Below the pieces are notes generated by a model. The model worked only from the letters and a program-made list of their open reading frames with translations, was not told where the DNA came from and ran no database searches. Positions 44,317 through 54,383 of a stretch of DNA of 64,000 bases are shown here, piece after piece; positions within the stretch are counted from its first letter, which is position 1, and each line of letters starts with the position of its first letter. This DNA is from JBICHN01 sp043101845. GTDB lineage: Bacteria; Planctomycetota; Phycisphaerae; Phycisphaerales; UBA5793. The stretch lies in the NCBI GenBank assembly GCA_043101845.1, contig JBICHN010000011.1:1798001-1862000 (forward strand). The letters run 5' to 3'. A program made the translations under genes and the position numbers.

Positions 44317-46499
44317 GCCAACGAGTTTTCCGCTCGATTTCGATTCGTACGCTGCTGGTGCTGGCGACGATTGCGATTGGACCCGCGCTCGGGGTGTCTG
44401 CACAAGAGGCGCCATCATCCGCTGCGGATCTTCCCGAGCTCCGCTATGTCAAGCAGTCGACGCGAAAGGCGACGCGGGAAGCCACGCTCGATCAGTACCT
44501 GCCCGCCGGTCTCAAGTTCGGACCCTGGTGGACCGTTGGACCGTTCGCTAACGAATGGACGCAGGTCGCGGGCCATGAGAACGGCGGATACAGCCTCCTC
44601 AATCGTCCGCTACTCCCCGAGAAGGGATTCGACCCGGACGCCGTCTACATCGGGAAGAACGGGCTCGAAGTGCGCTGGGAGAAACGCGAGGATCTCCCGG
44701 ACAACTCGGCGATGGACCTTCACCTCTATGAAGATGAATCGCTTCAGGATGACCTCATCGTTTACCTCTACCGGACGATCTCAGTCGACGAGCCGGTCGA
44801 TCTCGAGGTGACGATGGGATCGGACGACATGCTCAAGGTCTGGTTCAACGGCCGTGTCGTCGTCAATGCCGATGTGTTGCGCGGGTGGGCGGGAGACCAG
44901 CACCGCGTCGTGCTGCCGCTCGAGCCTGGCGAAAATCACCTGCTCGCCAAAGTCGGCGAGCACATGGGCGGATTCAACTACTCGTTCAGCTATCGCAACA
45001 CGATCGACCCGATGATCGACACAATGCTCGAGTACCAGTTGGACAAGGACTTTCCCCGCTCGAGAGAGGACGAGTTCTATCCCATCCTGACGATCCCCGT
45101 GCCGGACGAGGTCGTGCTCGAAGTCGGCGGACTCGACACGATGCCGGACGGTCGCCCCGCGGTCTCGACCCGACGCGGAGATGTCTGGATCGTCGAACGC
45201 GCGTACGAAGATCCGCCGTTCTTCGCCGAGTTCAAGCGCTTCGCCTCCGGGCTGCACGAGCCGCTTGGCCTCGCGGCCCGAGAAGATGGACTCTTCGTCG
45301 TACAGCGTCCCGAACTCACCCGGCTCGTCGATTCGAACGGTGACGACCAGGCCGACCTCTATGAGACGGTGACGGATGACTGGGGTGTAAGCGGCAACTA
45401 TCACGAATTCGCGTTCGGCCCTGAGTTCGATCTGAACGGCGACATGTGGGTGTCGCTCAATGTCGGGTTCTGCGGCGCACTCGGAAAGAGTGTCGTCCCC
45501 TGGCGTGGATGGGCGCTCAAGGTGACGCCGACCGGCGAAATGCAGCCGGTCTGCGGCGGGATGCGTTCGCCGAACGGACTCGGGATGAACGCAGACGGCG
45601 AGATGTTCTATACCGACAACCAGGGCGACTGGGTCGGCACGAACAAGCTCAGCCATCTCAAGCGCGGCGTGACCCACGGACACCCGTCGAGCAACCGCTG
45701 GTTTGATCATCCGGACGGGCCGGGCCCGAATCCGGGCAAGCCCGCGGCGGGGCCGGACGGTCCGATCCCTATGCACGAGGCGAAGGAAGCCATGCCGACA
45801 CTGCAGTTGCCGGCGGTCTGGTTCCCGCTCGTGCGCATGGGTCGCTCGGCAAGTGACATTCTCCTCGACGACACCGGTGGCGAATTCGGACCCTTTGAAG
45901 GCCAGCTCTTCGTCGGCGACCAGTTCTCCAGCATGATCACCCGCGTCTTCCTTGAGAAAGTCGACGGCGAGTACCAGGGAGCCTGCTTCCCGTTCCGATG
46001 GAATTTCGAGTGCGGCGTCAACCGAATGTGCTGGGGCAAGGATGGATCGATGTTCGTCGGGATGACCGATCGCGGCTGGGGATCGGTCGGCCGTAAATCC
46101 TACGGATTGCAGCGGGTCGTCTGGTCAGGGAAGACCCCGTTCGAGCCACTCGAGATGCGCGCGAAGTCCGACGGCTTCGAGATCGAGTTCACCAAACCGG
46201 TCGATCCGTCAACCGCCGGCGACCCCGCGTCGTACTCGATGGAATCGTTCACCTACCTCTATCACGAGCCGTACGGCAGCGATGAGTTCTACCGGGAGAC
46301 GCTCAACATCACCGACGCGATGGTGAGCGAGGATCGCCTGACCGTTCGGTTGCTCGTCGACGGCCTGCGCGCGGGATTCGTGCACGAGTTGCACCTCGAC
46401 GGCGTGCGTTCGATCGAGGGCGAGGAACTCCTGCATGCTGAAGCGTACTACACGCTCAACGCGATCCCCGCTGCGGCCGATCAGGCGTCGCGCGACTGA
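44310..46499 (+). CDS. Secreted propeller dehydrogenase-like protein (PVC-type glucose/sorbosone dehydrogenase group)
   Basis: A signal peptide (LLVLATIAIGPALGVSAQ) precedes a beta-sandwich of about 200 residues that binds-like (YLYRTISVDEPVDLEVTMGS, DDMLKVWFNGRVV). A propeller of the soluble glucose dehydrogenase group comes next, with SGLHEPLGLAAREDGLFVVQ, GGMRSPNGLGMNADGEMFY and DNQGDWVGTNKLSHL. A short C-terminal beta domain ends it. With the preceding cytochrome it is likely to oxidise a sugar or sugar derivative in the periplasm. The cofactor (PQQ or other) cannot be read from the sequence. Confidence 0.85.
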   Translation: MVSQRVFRSISIRTLLVLATIAIGPALGVSAQEAPSSAADLPELRYVKQSTRKATREATLDQYLPAGLKFGPWWTVGPFANEWTQVAGHENGGYSLLNRPLLPEKGFDPDAVYIGKNGLEVRWEKREDLPDNSAMDLHLYEDESLQDDLIVYLYRTISVDEPVDLEVTMGSDDMLKVWFNGRVVVNADVLRGWAGDQHRVVLPLEPGENHLLAKVGEHMGGFNYSFSYRNTIDPMIDTMLEYQLDKDFPRSREDEFYPILTIPVPDEVVLEVGGLDTMPDGRPAVSTRRGDVWIVERAYEDPPFFAEFKRFASGLHEPLGLAAREDGLFVVQRPELTRLVDSNGDDQADLYETVTDDWGVSGNYHEFAFGPEFDLNGDMWVSLNVGFCGALGKSVVPWRGWALKVTPTGEMQPVCGGMRSPNGLGMNADGEMFYTDNQGDWVGTNKLSHLKRGVTHGHPSSNRWFDHPDGPGPNPGKPAAGPDGPIPMHEAKEAMPTLQLPAVWFPLVRMGRSASDILLDDTGGEFGPFEGQLFVGDQFSSMITRVFLEKVDGEYQGACFPFRWNFECGVNRMCWGKDGSMFVGMTDRGWGSVGRKSYGLQRVVWSGKTPFEPLEMRAKSDGFEIEFTKPVDPSTAGDPASYSMESFTYLYHEPYGSDEFYRETLNITDAMVSEDRLTVRLLVDGLRAGFVHELHLDGVRSIEGEELLHAEAYYTLNAIPAAADQASRD

Positions 46500-46500
46500 G

Positions 46501-47400
46501 TCAACAGGGACAATCCACTTGCGCCGCCGGCACCATGATCGGGACGCACTTCGGAAGGACATCAATCTCGACGGGCGTCATTCCAAAGGCTTCGCCGTCG
46601 ATTTCAACGGGAACCGGCTCTTCGGATTCAATGACGACGCGCGTCCCGAAGCGATAGCACACGCTCTTGAGCGTGGACACTCGTCGTCGGCGCGCGGCAA
46701 TGGCGTACCCCACGAGTTTCGGAATGCTCGCCTTGGGAAATATGCAGACATCGAGTTCACCGGAATCGCACAGGGCCCGGTCGGTGATCGACAGAACGCC
46801 GGCGTAATGCTTCACATTGCTGACGACGACCATTTCGCCGGCGATCTGCTCCTCCTCCGCGCCGAGCCGGACGGTGATGCGCGGGCGCCGATAGGACGAG
46901 AGCGTCTTGAGAACCGGCTTGATGTAGCCGCGGAATCCGAGCTTGCCGTTGCGCGAGCGATGAATCTCATCGATGACCATCGCGTCGAATCCGACGCTCA
47001 GGACGAGAAGGAATCGCCGCCCGTTCGCGACACCCAGGTCGAGTCGGCGGGTGACGCCGGCTTCGATCATGTCAAGAAACGGCGCCGCGTCGCAGGGAAG
47101 CATCAACTCCCGAGCGAGCAGGTTCGCGGTGCCGCACGCGAGGGGCGCGAGCGGCACGGCGGTCGGATCGACGAATCCATTGAGCGATTCATTGACCGTA
47201 CCGTCACCGCCGGCGATGACGATCGCGTTCCACGAATCGTCCGAAAGATCTCGCGCGATCGCTTCGGGTTGACCGGGTCCGCCGCTTTCGCGCACGACGA
47301 CTTCGTGGCCACGCTTCTTCGCGAGTTCTACGACACTTCGCGCGCGTTTCGCGGAGCGGCCGCGCCCGGAAATCGGATTGGTGAGAACAGCGATTCTCAT
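46501..47400 (-). CDS. Diacylglycerol-kinase-family lipid kinase (YegS/DgkB-like)
   Basis: The 299-aa protein has the family phosphate-binding loop GGDGTVNESLNGF, an N-terminal ITNP-type start (MRIAVLTNPISGRGRSAKRA) and later ACGTANLLARELMLP. I start at MRIAVLTNP (47400); the upstream in-frame extension is not convincing. It should phosphorylate a membrane lipid such as diacylglycerol. It converges with the dehydrogenase gene with one base between stops. Confidence 0.9.
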   Translation of the reverse strand: MRIAVLTNPISGRGRSAKRARSVVELAKKRGHEVVVRESGGPGQPEAIARDLSDDSWNAIVIAGGDGTVNESLNGFVDPTAVPLAPLACGTANLLARELMLPCDAAPFLDMIEAGVTRRLDLGVANGRRFLLVLSVGFDAMVIDEIHRSRNGKLGFRGYIKPVLKTLSSYRRPRITVRLGAEEEQIAGEMVVVSNVKHYAGVLSITDRALCDSGELDVCIFPKASIPKLVGYAIAARRRRVSTLKSVCYRFGTRVVIESEEPVPVEIDGEAFGMTPVEIDVLPKCVPIMVPAAQVDCPC

Positions 47401-47504
47401 GACTGAACCAGTGTGGCGACGATTGTAGCGACATCCGCGCCATCCTGAATCCGCGGTCCGCGGCTCATACACTCATTGGGAACGCCGCGTCCGGAGTTCA
47501 GCAC

Positions 47505-49082
47505 ATGCCCCCCGTCTGGGTCATCGTGGTCAGCGTCATCGTCGGAGTTCTGCTCCTCGTCGCGATCTACGACATCACTCAGCGTCACCACGCGATTCTG
47601 CGAAACTTTCCAATCATCGGTCACTTCCGCTACTGGCTCGAATCGATCGGGCCCGAGCTCCGTCAGTACATTGTCACCGACAACAACGAAGAGCGACCGT
47701 TCAGTCGCGACCAGCGACGATGGGTGTACTCGTCTTCGAAACGCGAAAACGACTACTTCGGATTCGGATCGGATAACGAGTTCGAGACGAGTCCGAACTA
47801 TCTCATCATCCGGCACTCCGCGTTTCCACTGGCCTCGCCACGCAAGACAGATGAAGCGTACGACGCGCACTACCGCATCCCCTGTGCAAAGGAACTCGGC
47901 GCCTGGCGAGGGCGAAAGCACGCGTTCCGACCGACCTCGGTCGTGAACATCTCGGGAATGAGTTTCGGGTCGCTCAGTGGCCCGGCGGTCGAGGCGCTCA
48001 ACCGCGGCGCCGGCATCGCGGGATGTCTCCACAATACGGGCGAGGGCGGCGTCACCCCCTATCACCAGCATGGTGGCGAACTCATCTGGCAGATCGGGAC
48101 CGGGTACTTCGGTTGCCGTGACCGCGCCGGTCGGTTCGATCTCACGAAGTTCAAAGAGGTCGTAGACGCGAATCCGATCCGGGCGATCGAGATTAAGCTG
48201 AGCCAGGGCGCCAAGCCCGGTCTCGGCGGCATGTTACCCGCGAAGAAGGTCACCGCCGAGATCGCGCGCATCCGGCTCATCCAGGTCGGCGAGGATTGTT
48301 ACAGCCCCGCGCGACACTCCGCGTTTAGTGATGTCGATTCAATGCTCGACTTCGTCGAGACGCTTGCCGGCGAAACGGGCCTGCCGGTCGGAATCAAATC
48401 AGCCGTCGGGCAACTCGAGTTCTGGCGCGAACTGGCGGAGAAGATGGAGAGCGGCAATCGCGGGGTCGACTACATCACGGTCGATGGGGGCGAAGGCGGC
48501 ACCGGCGCGGCGCCCCTGGCGTTCAGCGATCATGTCGCCCTGCCGTTCAAGCTCGCGATCAGTCGTGTGTATCCCATCCTGTATGAGCATGGACTCCACG
48601 AGAAGATCGTCCTCGCCGGTTCGGGCAAACTCGGATTCCCGGAGTCGGCGCTTCTCGCCTTCGCGCTCGGATGCGACATGGTTCATGTCGGTCGCGAAGC
48701 CATGATGGCCATCGGGTGCATCCAAGCCCAGCGGTGTCATACCGGGCATTGTCCGACGGGGGTCGCGACGCAGAACCGCTGGCTCATGCGCGGGCTCGAT
48801 CCACGGCTCAAGTCGGCGCGGCTTGCGAATTATGTGGTCAACCTGCGCAACGAGCTTCTGCGTCTGAGCCGCGCCTGCGGCGTCGTGCATCCGGCCCTCG
48901 TCTCGTCGGAGCGGCTCGAGATCATCGACGGACGATTCGGGACGAGAAGTGTGACGGAGGTGTTCGGTTACGAGGCCGGATGGGGATTGCCGAGTGATGA
49001 AGATCGGCAGCGACTCGAACATCTCATGTCGGGGAGACCTCCCGAAGTACCCACTGAGGAAACGATGGTACAGGCGCGTTGA
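47505..49082 (+). CDS. FMN-binding glutamate-synthase-domain protein, membrane-anchored
   Basis: An N-terminal membrane segment (VWVIVVSVIVGVLLLVAIYD) is followed by a GltS FMN/Fe-S domain of about 430 residues. Landmarks are RPTSVVNISGMSFGSLSGPA, EIKLSQGAKPGLGGMLPAKK, DYITVDGGEGGTGAAPLAF and the cysteine cluster CIQAQRCHTGHCPTGVATQ. It lacks the glutaminase domain of true glutamate synthase. Proteins of this stand-alone type are widespread, but their reaction is not established. Confidence 0.9.
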   Translation: MPPVWVIVVSVIVGVLLLVAIYDITQRHHAILRNFPIIGHFRYWLESIGPELRQYIVTDNNEERPFSRDQRRWVYSSSKRENDYFGFGSDNEFETSPNYLIIRHSAFPLASPRKTDEAYDAHYRIPCAKELGAWRGRKHAFRPTSVVNISGMSFGSLSGPAVEALNRGAGIAGCLHNTGEGGVTPYHQHGGELIWQIGTGYFGCRDRAGRFDLTKFKEVVDANPIRAIEIKLSQGAKPGLGGMLPAKKVTAEIARIRLIQVGEDCYSPARHSAFSDVDSMLDFVETLAGETGLPVGIKSAVGQLEFWRELAEKMESGNRGVDYITVDGGEGGTGAAPLAFSDHVALPFKLAISRVYPILYEHGLHEKIVLAGSGKLGFPESALLAFALGCDMVHVGREAMMAIGCIQAQRCHTGHCPTGVATQNRWLMRGLDPRLKSARLANYVVNLRNELLRLSRACGVVHPALVSSERLEIIDGRFGTRSVTEVFGYEAGWGLPSDEDRQRLEHLMSGRPPEVPTEETMVQAR

Positions 49083-49189
49083 CCGCCGCCACGAAGGGTC
49101 GAAAGACGAAACACGGGTCGGTTCGAAGGGAATAAGGGATTGAGCCTGGCGAGTGTCGTTCGTTCGGCCGCCCCGTGAGGAGACCCGCC

Positions 49190-51061
49190 ATGATGGTCAA
49201 GCGATCATCCGTCCTGCCGTTCATCATCTCCCTATCCCTCCTGATCATGCTCGCGGGTCGTGTTGACGCGGACGGCCGCAGTCCTGGTTCGTACCTGCCG
49301 GATGACGCCCTCGTCGCGCTTTCTGTTCGCAACGGCGATCATGCGGTCACCCGACTCCGCGACGCGCTTCTCGATCTCGGATGGCACGATCTCGAGTTCG
49401 CGGCCCTTCTCAACGAGAATCCGGAGCTCACGCAGGGCCGACTTGCGCTGATGGGCCTTGCTGCATCGGCGGGGACCGACTCCTGGGGCGCGGTGGGCGC
49501 GTTTCTTGGTCGCGACGCCGCGGCCGGCCTTTACCTCGAGGATGGGCAGGATGAAGGCTCGGTGCTCGTCGCGGTTCGATTGCGGCAGCCCGAACTCGTC
49601 GATCGAATGCTCGAAGGCATTCAGTCGTTCACCGGCATGAAGCGTCGGGGCGAGTTTGATCCGGACCGAGTCACGCTCGTCAATGAGATCCGTGTTTTCG
49701 CTCCAACCGATGAACTCCGATATGTCCGCGTCGACGACACCCTGCTGCTCGCGTCCACGGCGGGTCTGATGAACCGGGCTATCGCGAGCGATGACGGTCA
49801 CTCCTCGCTCGAAAATGCGTCATGGTTCGTGACCGCGACCGACTCTGAAGCGTCACTGATCTCCTTCTCAATGCAGCCGGCGCGCATTCGCGCGCTCATT
49901 CAGGCCGCGAACGGCGACGATTCACTCCCGCTGAAGCTCGAGGATCCGACTGGTGGCTTTCTCCTGGGTGGACTCTGGCACGCGCTCCTGCACGCGGAAG
50001 CGGTCTCGGCGTCGGTGTCCGTCTCGGAACGGGAATGGAGGTTCGATTCGAGCATCGTCACTGACGAGCCCCTCCCCGCGACCCATCGTGGATTCGTTGT
50101 TTCCGACTGGATTCCCGCCGGATGGTCCGCCGAGAAGCTCCCGGGGTTCATCGGTGAACAACGACTGCTTCGTGACTGGTCGGCGCTCGTCGCCGAACGC
50201 GAGTCGCTCATTACGCTCGAGGCGGCTTCCCAGGTCGTCGATTTCACGAACACCATGACGACGCTCATGGGCGGACTCGATTATGCGGAAGACTACCTGC
50301 CGCGAATCTCCGGACCGATTCGATTCATTGCGTGCGAACAGTCATTCGAAGACGAGTCGTACACCCCATCGCCGCAGCTGCCCGCATTTGCGATGATCAC
50401 TCCGCTGCGCGGCGTTGACGATCCGACCTTCAAACGCCGCCTCTATTCCGCGACGCAGACCGTCTTCTCCATCATCTCGCTCGACCAGGCGCAGAAGGGC
50501 GAGCCCACCATGCTCCTCGAAGTCGACATCCACGATGGTGAACGCGTCGTCACGACCTGGTATCCCGAGGTCGAAGGAGAGGGAATGATGGGCGGGGGCA
50601 TGGCGTCGCCCACCGACGGATCAAAGGACGCCGTCGGCGTGCAGTACAACTTCGCTCCGTCCGCGGCGATCGTCGGCAGCGAGTACATCGTGACGACCTC
50701 AACCGACCTGCTCCGCGACATCATCGATGTCGTGAAGTCGGCCGACGAATCCATTGAGCAGCGACTCGAGCCCATCACCGACTCGTTCACGATCGAAATG
50801 GATGGCGTCACCTCGCTGCTGCAGGCGAACCTGACCGAACTCATTACGAATCGCATGCTCGAGACCGATCAGGGTCGTGAGATGGTCGACCGCGAGATTC
50901 GCGCGTTCATTCAGGCGCTCGCGCTGGTCGAAAGAATGGACTTTACGACTGTTCACGAAGATGGCGTCTGGCGGCTCTCCGCGGGTGTGCGATTCGCGAG
51001 CGAACCGGCGACGCCGATTGAGAGCCATCCAACGGATGGAGAGGCCGACCAGATCCCGTGA
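49190..51061 (+). CDS. Secreted protein of unknown family (DUF3352-like)
   Basis: The start ATG 49190 follows GAGGAG; a GTG at 49175 lies within that ribosome site. A signal peptide (VLPFIISLSLLIMLAGRVDA) is followed by about 590 residues with repeated alpha/beta segments: YLPDDALVALSVRNGDHAV, DTLLLASTAGLMNRAI and EYIVTTSTDLLRDIIDVV. This pattern recalls DUF3352-type secreted proteins, but the assignment is weak. The stop overlaps the GTG start of the DUF1800 gene. Confidence 0.7.
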   Translation: MMVKRSSVLPFIISLSLLIMLAGRVDADGRSPGSYLPDDALVALSVRNGDHAVTRLRDALLDLGWHDLEFAALLNENPELTQGRLALMGLAASAGTDSWGAVGAFLGRDAAAGLYLEDGQDEGSVLVAVRLRQPELVDRMLEGIQSFTGMKRRGEFDPDRVTLVNEIRVFAPTDELRYVRVDDTLLLASTAGLMNRAIASDDGHSSLENASWFVTATDSEASLISFSMQPARIRALIQAANGDDSLPLKLEDPTGGFLLGGLWHALLHAEAVSASVSVSEREWRFDSSIVTDEPLPATHRGFVVSDWIPAGWSAEKLPGFIGEQRLLRDWSALVAERESLITLEAASQVVDFTNTMTTLMGGLDYAEDYLPRISGPIRFIACEQSFEDESYTPSPQLPAFAMITPLRGVDDPTFKRRLYSATQTVFSIISLDQAQKGEPTMLLEVDIHDGERVVTTWYPEVEGEGMMGGGMASPTDGSKDAVGVQYNFAPSAAIVGSEYIVTTSTDLLRDIIDVVKSADESIEQRLEPITDSFTIEMDGVTSLLQANLTELITNRMLETDQGREMVDREIRAFIQALALVERMDFTTVHEDGVWRLSAGVRFASEPATPIESHPTDGEADQIP

Positions 51062-52386
51062 GAACTCGATTCGATCCAATGCGACCCTTCTCGCCAACCG
51101 CTCAGCGACCGTGGGACCGGTCAGCGGCGGGAAGGCTCCTTCGCGCCGCAGGGTTCGCCCCAACGCCGGAGGAAATCACTCGAGCTCTGGACGACGGAGC
51201 GGCCGCGACGGTTGACCGGATCGTCTCCGAGGAGACGCCGCAATCGGATCGTGTTCGCGAACTCGACGAGCTTGTCGATCGCATCGCCGCGCAGAACGAC
51301 ATCGATGCGCTACGAGGGTGGTGGCTCCTGCGCATGCGGCATTCGTCCCGACCGCTGCGCGACCGCCTCACACTGTTCTGGATGAACCATTTCGCGACGA
51401 GCGATGAGAAGGTCCAGAGCGCTTCCCTCATGCTCGGGCAGATGCGGACACTTGAGCGATATGCGCTTGGCCGCTTCGAAGAAATGGTCAAGGCGATCTC
51501 ACGCGATCCCGCGATGATCATCTGGCTCGACGGCGACGAGAATGTGAAGGGGCGACCGAACGAGAATTACGCGCGCGAACTGTTCGAGTTGTTCACGCTC
51601 GGCGTCGGTCATTACACCGAACAGGACATCAAGGAAGCGGCCCGGGCCTTCACGGGGTGGGGTCAGCATCGCGGACGATTCCGGTACTCGACATTGAACC
51701 ATGACGGCGGATTGAAGACGGTGTTCGGGGATTCCGGACGCTTCGACGGCGACGATATCGTGCGCCTTTCGCTCGCCCGGCCCGCGTGCTCACACTTCAT
51801 CGGGACCAAGCTCATCCATGAGTTCATCACCCCGCATCCGACGCGATCGCTGATTGACTCGTTCGCCCGGCGGCTGCGCGAGACTGGTTTCGACATTCTT
51901 GAGTCCATGCGAACGCTTCTCGGCAGCGAGGCGATGTTCGACCCGAGTCATGTGCGGACGCGCATCAAGTCGCCGGTTGAGTTCGTACTCGGCATCGCCC
52001 GGTCGCTCGACCTCCGCATCCCGGCGACGACCCTCGCGGAGGCGGTGTCGAACATGGGGCAGCCGTTGTTCGAACCACCGTCGGTCGCCGGATGGGAAGG
52101 CCATCGGAGCTGGATGAATTCCGCGACGATGCTCGTCCGACTCAACACGGTCGCGCAGGCGTTGCGCAATGATGCATTCGAGTTCGCGCCGCAACGAATG
52201 CTGAACGAATACGCGCTCGACACGAACGACAAGATCGACCGCTTTGCGATCGAACTCACGCTTGACGGGCACGCCCCTGAGTCACTGGTGCGACAGCTCC
52301 GTGAAGTTGAAGTCTCCGATGGTCCGGAGCGGCTTCGGACGACGCTGCGCATGACCATGACGGCGCCGGAATACCAACTCGTCTGA
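51058..52386 (+). CDS. DUF1800 family protein
   Basis: GTG 51058 overlaps the preceding stop (GTGA). The 442-aa protein carries the DUF1800 signatures: LLRAAGFAPTPEEI, FWMNHFATSDEKV, GRPNENYARELFELFTLGV, AARAFTGW, KLIHEFI and EPPSVAGWEGHRSWMNSATM. Function is not known. In planctomycetes and many proteobacteria, DUF1800 is paired with DUF1501, as here. Confidence 0.92.
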   Translation: MRTRFDPMRPFSPTAQRPWDRSAAGRLLRAAGFAPTPEEITRALDDGAAATVDRIVSEETPQSDRVRELDELVDRIAAQNDIDALRGWWLLRMRHSSRPLRDRLTLFWMNHFATSDEKVQSASLMLGQMRTLERYALGRFEEMVKAISRDPAMIIWLDGDENVKGRPNENYARELFELFTLGVGHYTEQDIKEAARAFTGWGQHRGRFRYSTLNHDGGLKTVFGDSGRFDGDDIVRLSLARPACSHFIGTKLIHEFITPHPTRSLIDSFARRLRETGFDILESMRTLLGSEAMFDPSHVRTRIKSPVEFVLGIARSLDLRIPATTLAEAVSNMGQPLFEPPSVAGWEGHRSWMNSATMLVRLNTVAQALRNDAFEFAPQRMLNEYALDTNDKIDRFAIELTLDGHAPESLVRQLREVEVSDGPERLRTTLRMTMTAPEYQLV

Positions 52387-52416
52387 GGCTGCGCCCCGTC
52401 CTCGAAAGGACTCGAC

Positions 52417-53643
52417 ATGCCGCTCTTCAACCGACGCGAATTCGTGACCTCGACGCTCGGCGGCGCCACACTGCTTGCGACGGGCATTTCGGTTCCCGGA
52501 TTCCTCAACCGAACCGCTCGCGCCTCGGCGCCGGAGCGCGACCGTCGCATTCTCGTGCTCGTGCAGTTGTCGGGGGGAAACGATGGCCTCAATACCGTCG
52601 TGCCCTACGCGGATGATCGCTATCACCGGGCGCGCCCCACGCTGCGCATCGCGGAGAACGCCGTTCTCAAACTCGACGAGTCGCTCGGGCTCAACCCCGA
52701 CATGGTCGGGTTCAAGCGCCTTTACGATGAGGGGCGTCTCGGGGTCGCGATGAATGTGGGATACCCGAATCCTGATCGGTCGCACTTCCGATCGATGGAC
52801 ATCTGGCACACCGCTTCGCTGGCGCCGGAGCGGGTGGAGACCGGATGGCTCGGCCGGGTCGTCGATTCGATGGAGTGCCCGGAAGACGCGGCTCCGGCGG
52901 CGCTTCATCTCGACTCGACGGCGCTTCCGCTCGCCCTTCGTTCGAACCAGCAGCCTACGCCATCCATTCGCTCCCTGGACGCGTTTCGATTGCAGGGCGC
53001 GGCCGACGAGATCGAATCGATCGCCGGCGCCGCGCGCGACGCGGCGCACGATGATCTGCTCTTCGTGCAACGCGTCGCTCTGTCATCGTGCCGGAACGCG
53101 CGACGGATCGAGCGTATCGCCGAGGGAGACGGCGCGGAATTCGGCGGGTCGTATCCGGGCACAGGTCTCGGACGACGGCTCAATCAGATCGCAGCGCTCA
53201 TCAAGTCGGAGTTCGGCGCCCGCGTCTACTACACTTCGCTCGGAGGCTTCGACACCCACAGCGGACAGGGACTCTCACACGGGCGCCTGCTCCGTGAACT
53301 CTCCGATGCCGTGACGGCGTTCTCCGATGACCTGACCGCGAGTGGACTCGGAGACCGCGTCACGCTGATGACCTTCAGCGAATTCGGTCGCCGTGTCGGG
53401 GAGAACAGCAGTCGTGGAACCGATCATGGCGCCGCGGCGCCGCTCTTCCTCGTCGGCGGCGCCGTGAACGCCGGCGTGCACGGCCATGCCCCGGACCTCG
53501 GCGATCTCGCTGAAGGCGATGTGCGACACGACATCGACTTCCGTTCGATCTACGCCGCGATGCTCGACGACTGGCTCGGTGTCAACTCGAGGGCGATCCT
53601 TGGCGATCGATTCGATCCAGCCCCGGACCTCCTCAAGGTCTAG
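52417..53643 (+). CDS. DUF1501 family protein, probable Tat substrate
   Basis: A twin-Arg signal (NRREFVTSTLGGATLLATGI) precedes a DUF1501 domain of the alkaline-phosphatase-like/sulfatase fold. Motifs are LVLVQLSGGNDGLNTVVPY, RSHFRSMDIWHTA, GGFDTHSGQGLSHGRLL and MTFSEFGRRVGENSSRGTDHG. It is exported folded. The DUF1800 gene lies 30 bp upstream, and the two form a conserved pair, probably an envelope complex; the role is unknown. Confidence 0.92.
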   Translation: MPLFNRREFVTSTLGGATLLATGISVPGFLNRTARASAPERDRRILVLVQLSGGNDGLNTVVPYADDRYHRARPTLRIAENAVLKLDESLGLNPDMVGFKRLYDEGRLGVAMNVGYPNPDRSHFRSMDIWHTASLAPERVETGWLGRVVDSMECPEDAAPAALHLDSTALPLALRSNQQPTPSIRSLDAFRLQGAADEIESIAGAARDAAHDDLLFVQRVALSSCRNARRIERIAEGDGAEFGGSYPGTGLGRRLNQIAALIKSEFGARVYYTSLGGFDTHSGQGLSHGRLLRELSDAVTAFSDDLTASGLGDRVTLMTFSEFGRRVGENSSRGTDHGAAAPLFLVGGAVNAGVHGHAPDLGDLAEGDVRHDIDFRSIYAAMLDDWLGVNSRAILGDRFDPAPDLLKV

Positions 53644-53715
53644 ATGACGAGAGCTGCGCCCAGTGTCCGCCTGCGAGTGAAAAGCGCCTCATACGCGTAC
53701 GACTAGACTCAGCGC

Positions 53716-54369
53716 GTGGAGGACACGATCACGCAATTCGTCGACACCCTCGGATATATCGGCGTCGCCTTCCTCATGTTTCTCGAGAATGTGTTTCCGC
53801 CGATCCCGTCGGAGCTCATCATGCCGCTGGCGGGATTTACCGCGGCTCGTGAAGATTCGACTCTCCTGGGGATGATCATCGCCGGATCGATCGGCAGCGT
53901 GCTTGGACAGTACCCCATCTACTGGGTCGGCCACAAACTCGGTCACGAGCGACTCAAGCAGTTCGTCGATCGATACGGTCGATGGTTGACTATCTCAGGA
54001 CGCGAAGTCGATCGCGCCGGGGACTGGTTCGATCGACACGGCGGCAAGTCCGTGCTCATTTGTCGTCTCATTCCCGGTGTGCGCTCACTCATCTCGCTTC
54101 CGGCCGGGATGCAGGGCATGTCGCTCGCGCGGTTCACTCTCTATTCGGCGGCCGGGATCGTGGTCTGGTCCGCGATTCTCGCGGTCGCAGGTCATTTCCT
54201 CGGTGATCGATACGAACAGGTTGAGTCATGGCTTCAACCATTCGGCGCCATCGTCTTTGGCGGGCTCGGCCTCGCATTCTTCGTCTGGATCGGATATCGC
54301 CTCTATCAGTGCAAGACCGATCCGGACCGATCCTGCATCCCGTCGCCCTCGGGCGCCGACCCGCGTTGA
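53716..54369 (+). CDS. DedA-family membrane protein
   Basis: The 217-aa protein uses a GTG start. It has the DedA/SNARE-associated motifs FLENVFPPIPSELIMPLAGF, GSVLGQYPIYWVGHKLG and FDRHGGKSVLICRLIPGVRS, and several membrane segments. DedA proteins include transporters that recycle undecaprenyl phosphate and other lipids. It converges on a large secreted-protein gene. Confidence 0.92.
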   Translation: MEDTITQFVDTLGYIGVAFLMFLENVFPPIPSELIMPLAGFTAAREDSTLLGMIIAGSIGSVLGQYPIYWVGHKLGHERLKQFVDRYGRWLTISGREVDRAGDWFDRHGGKSVLICRLIPGVRSLISLPAGMQGMSLARFTLYSAAGIVVWSAILAVAGHFLGDRYEQVESWLQPFGAIVFGGLGLAFFVWIGYRLYQCKTDPDRSCIPSPSGADPR

Positions 54370-54383
54370 TCGACGCCGGCTTG

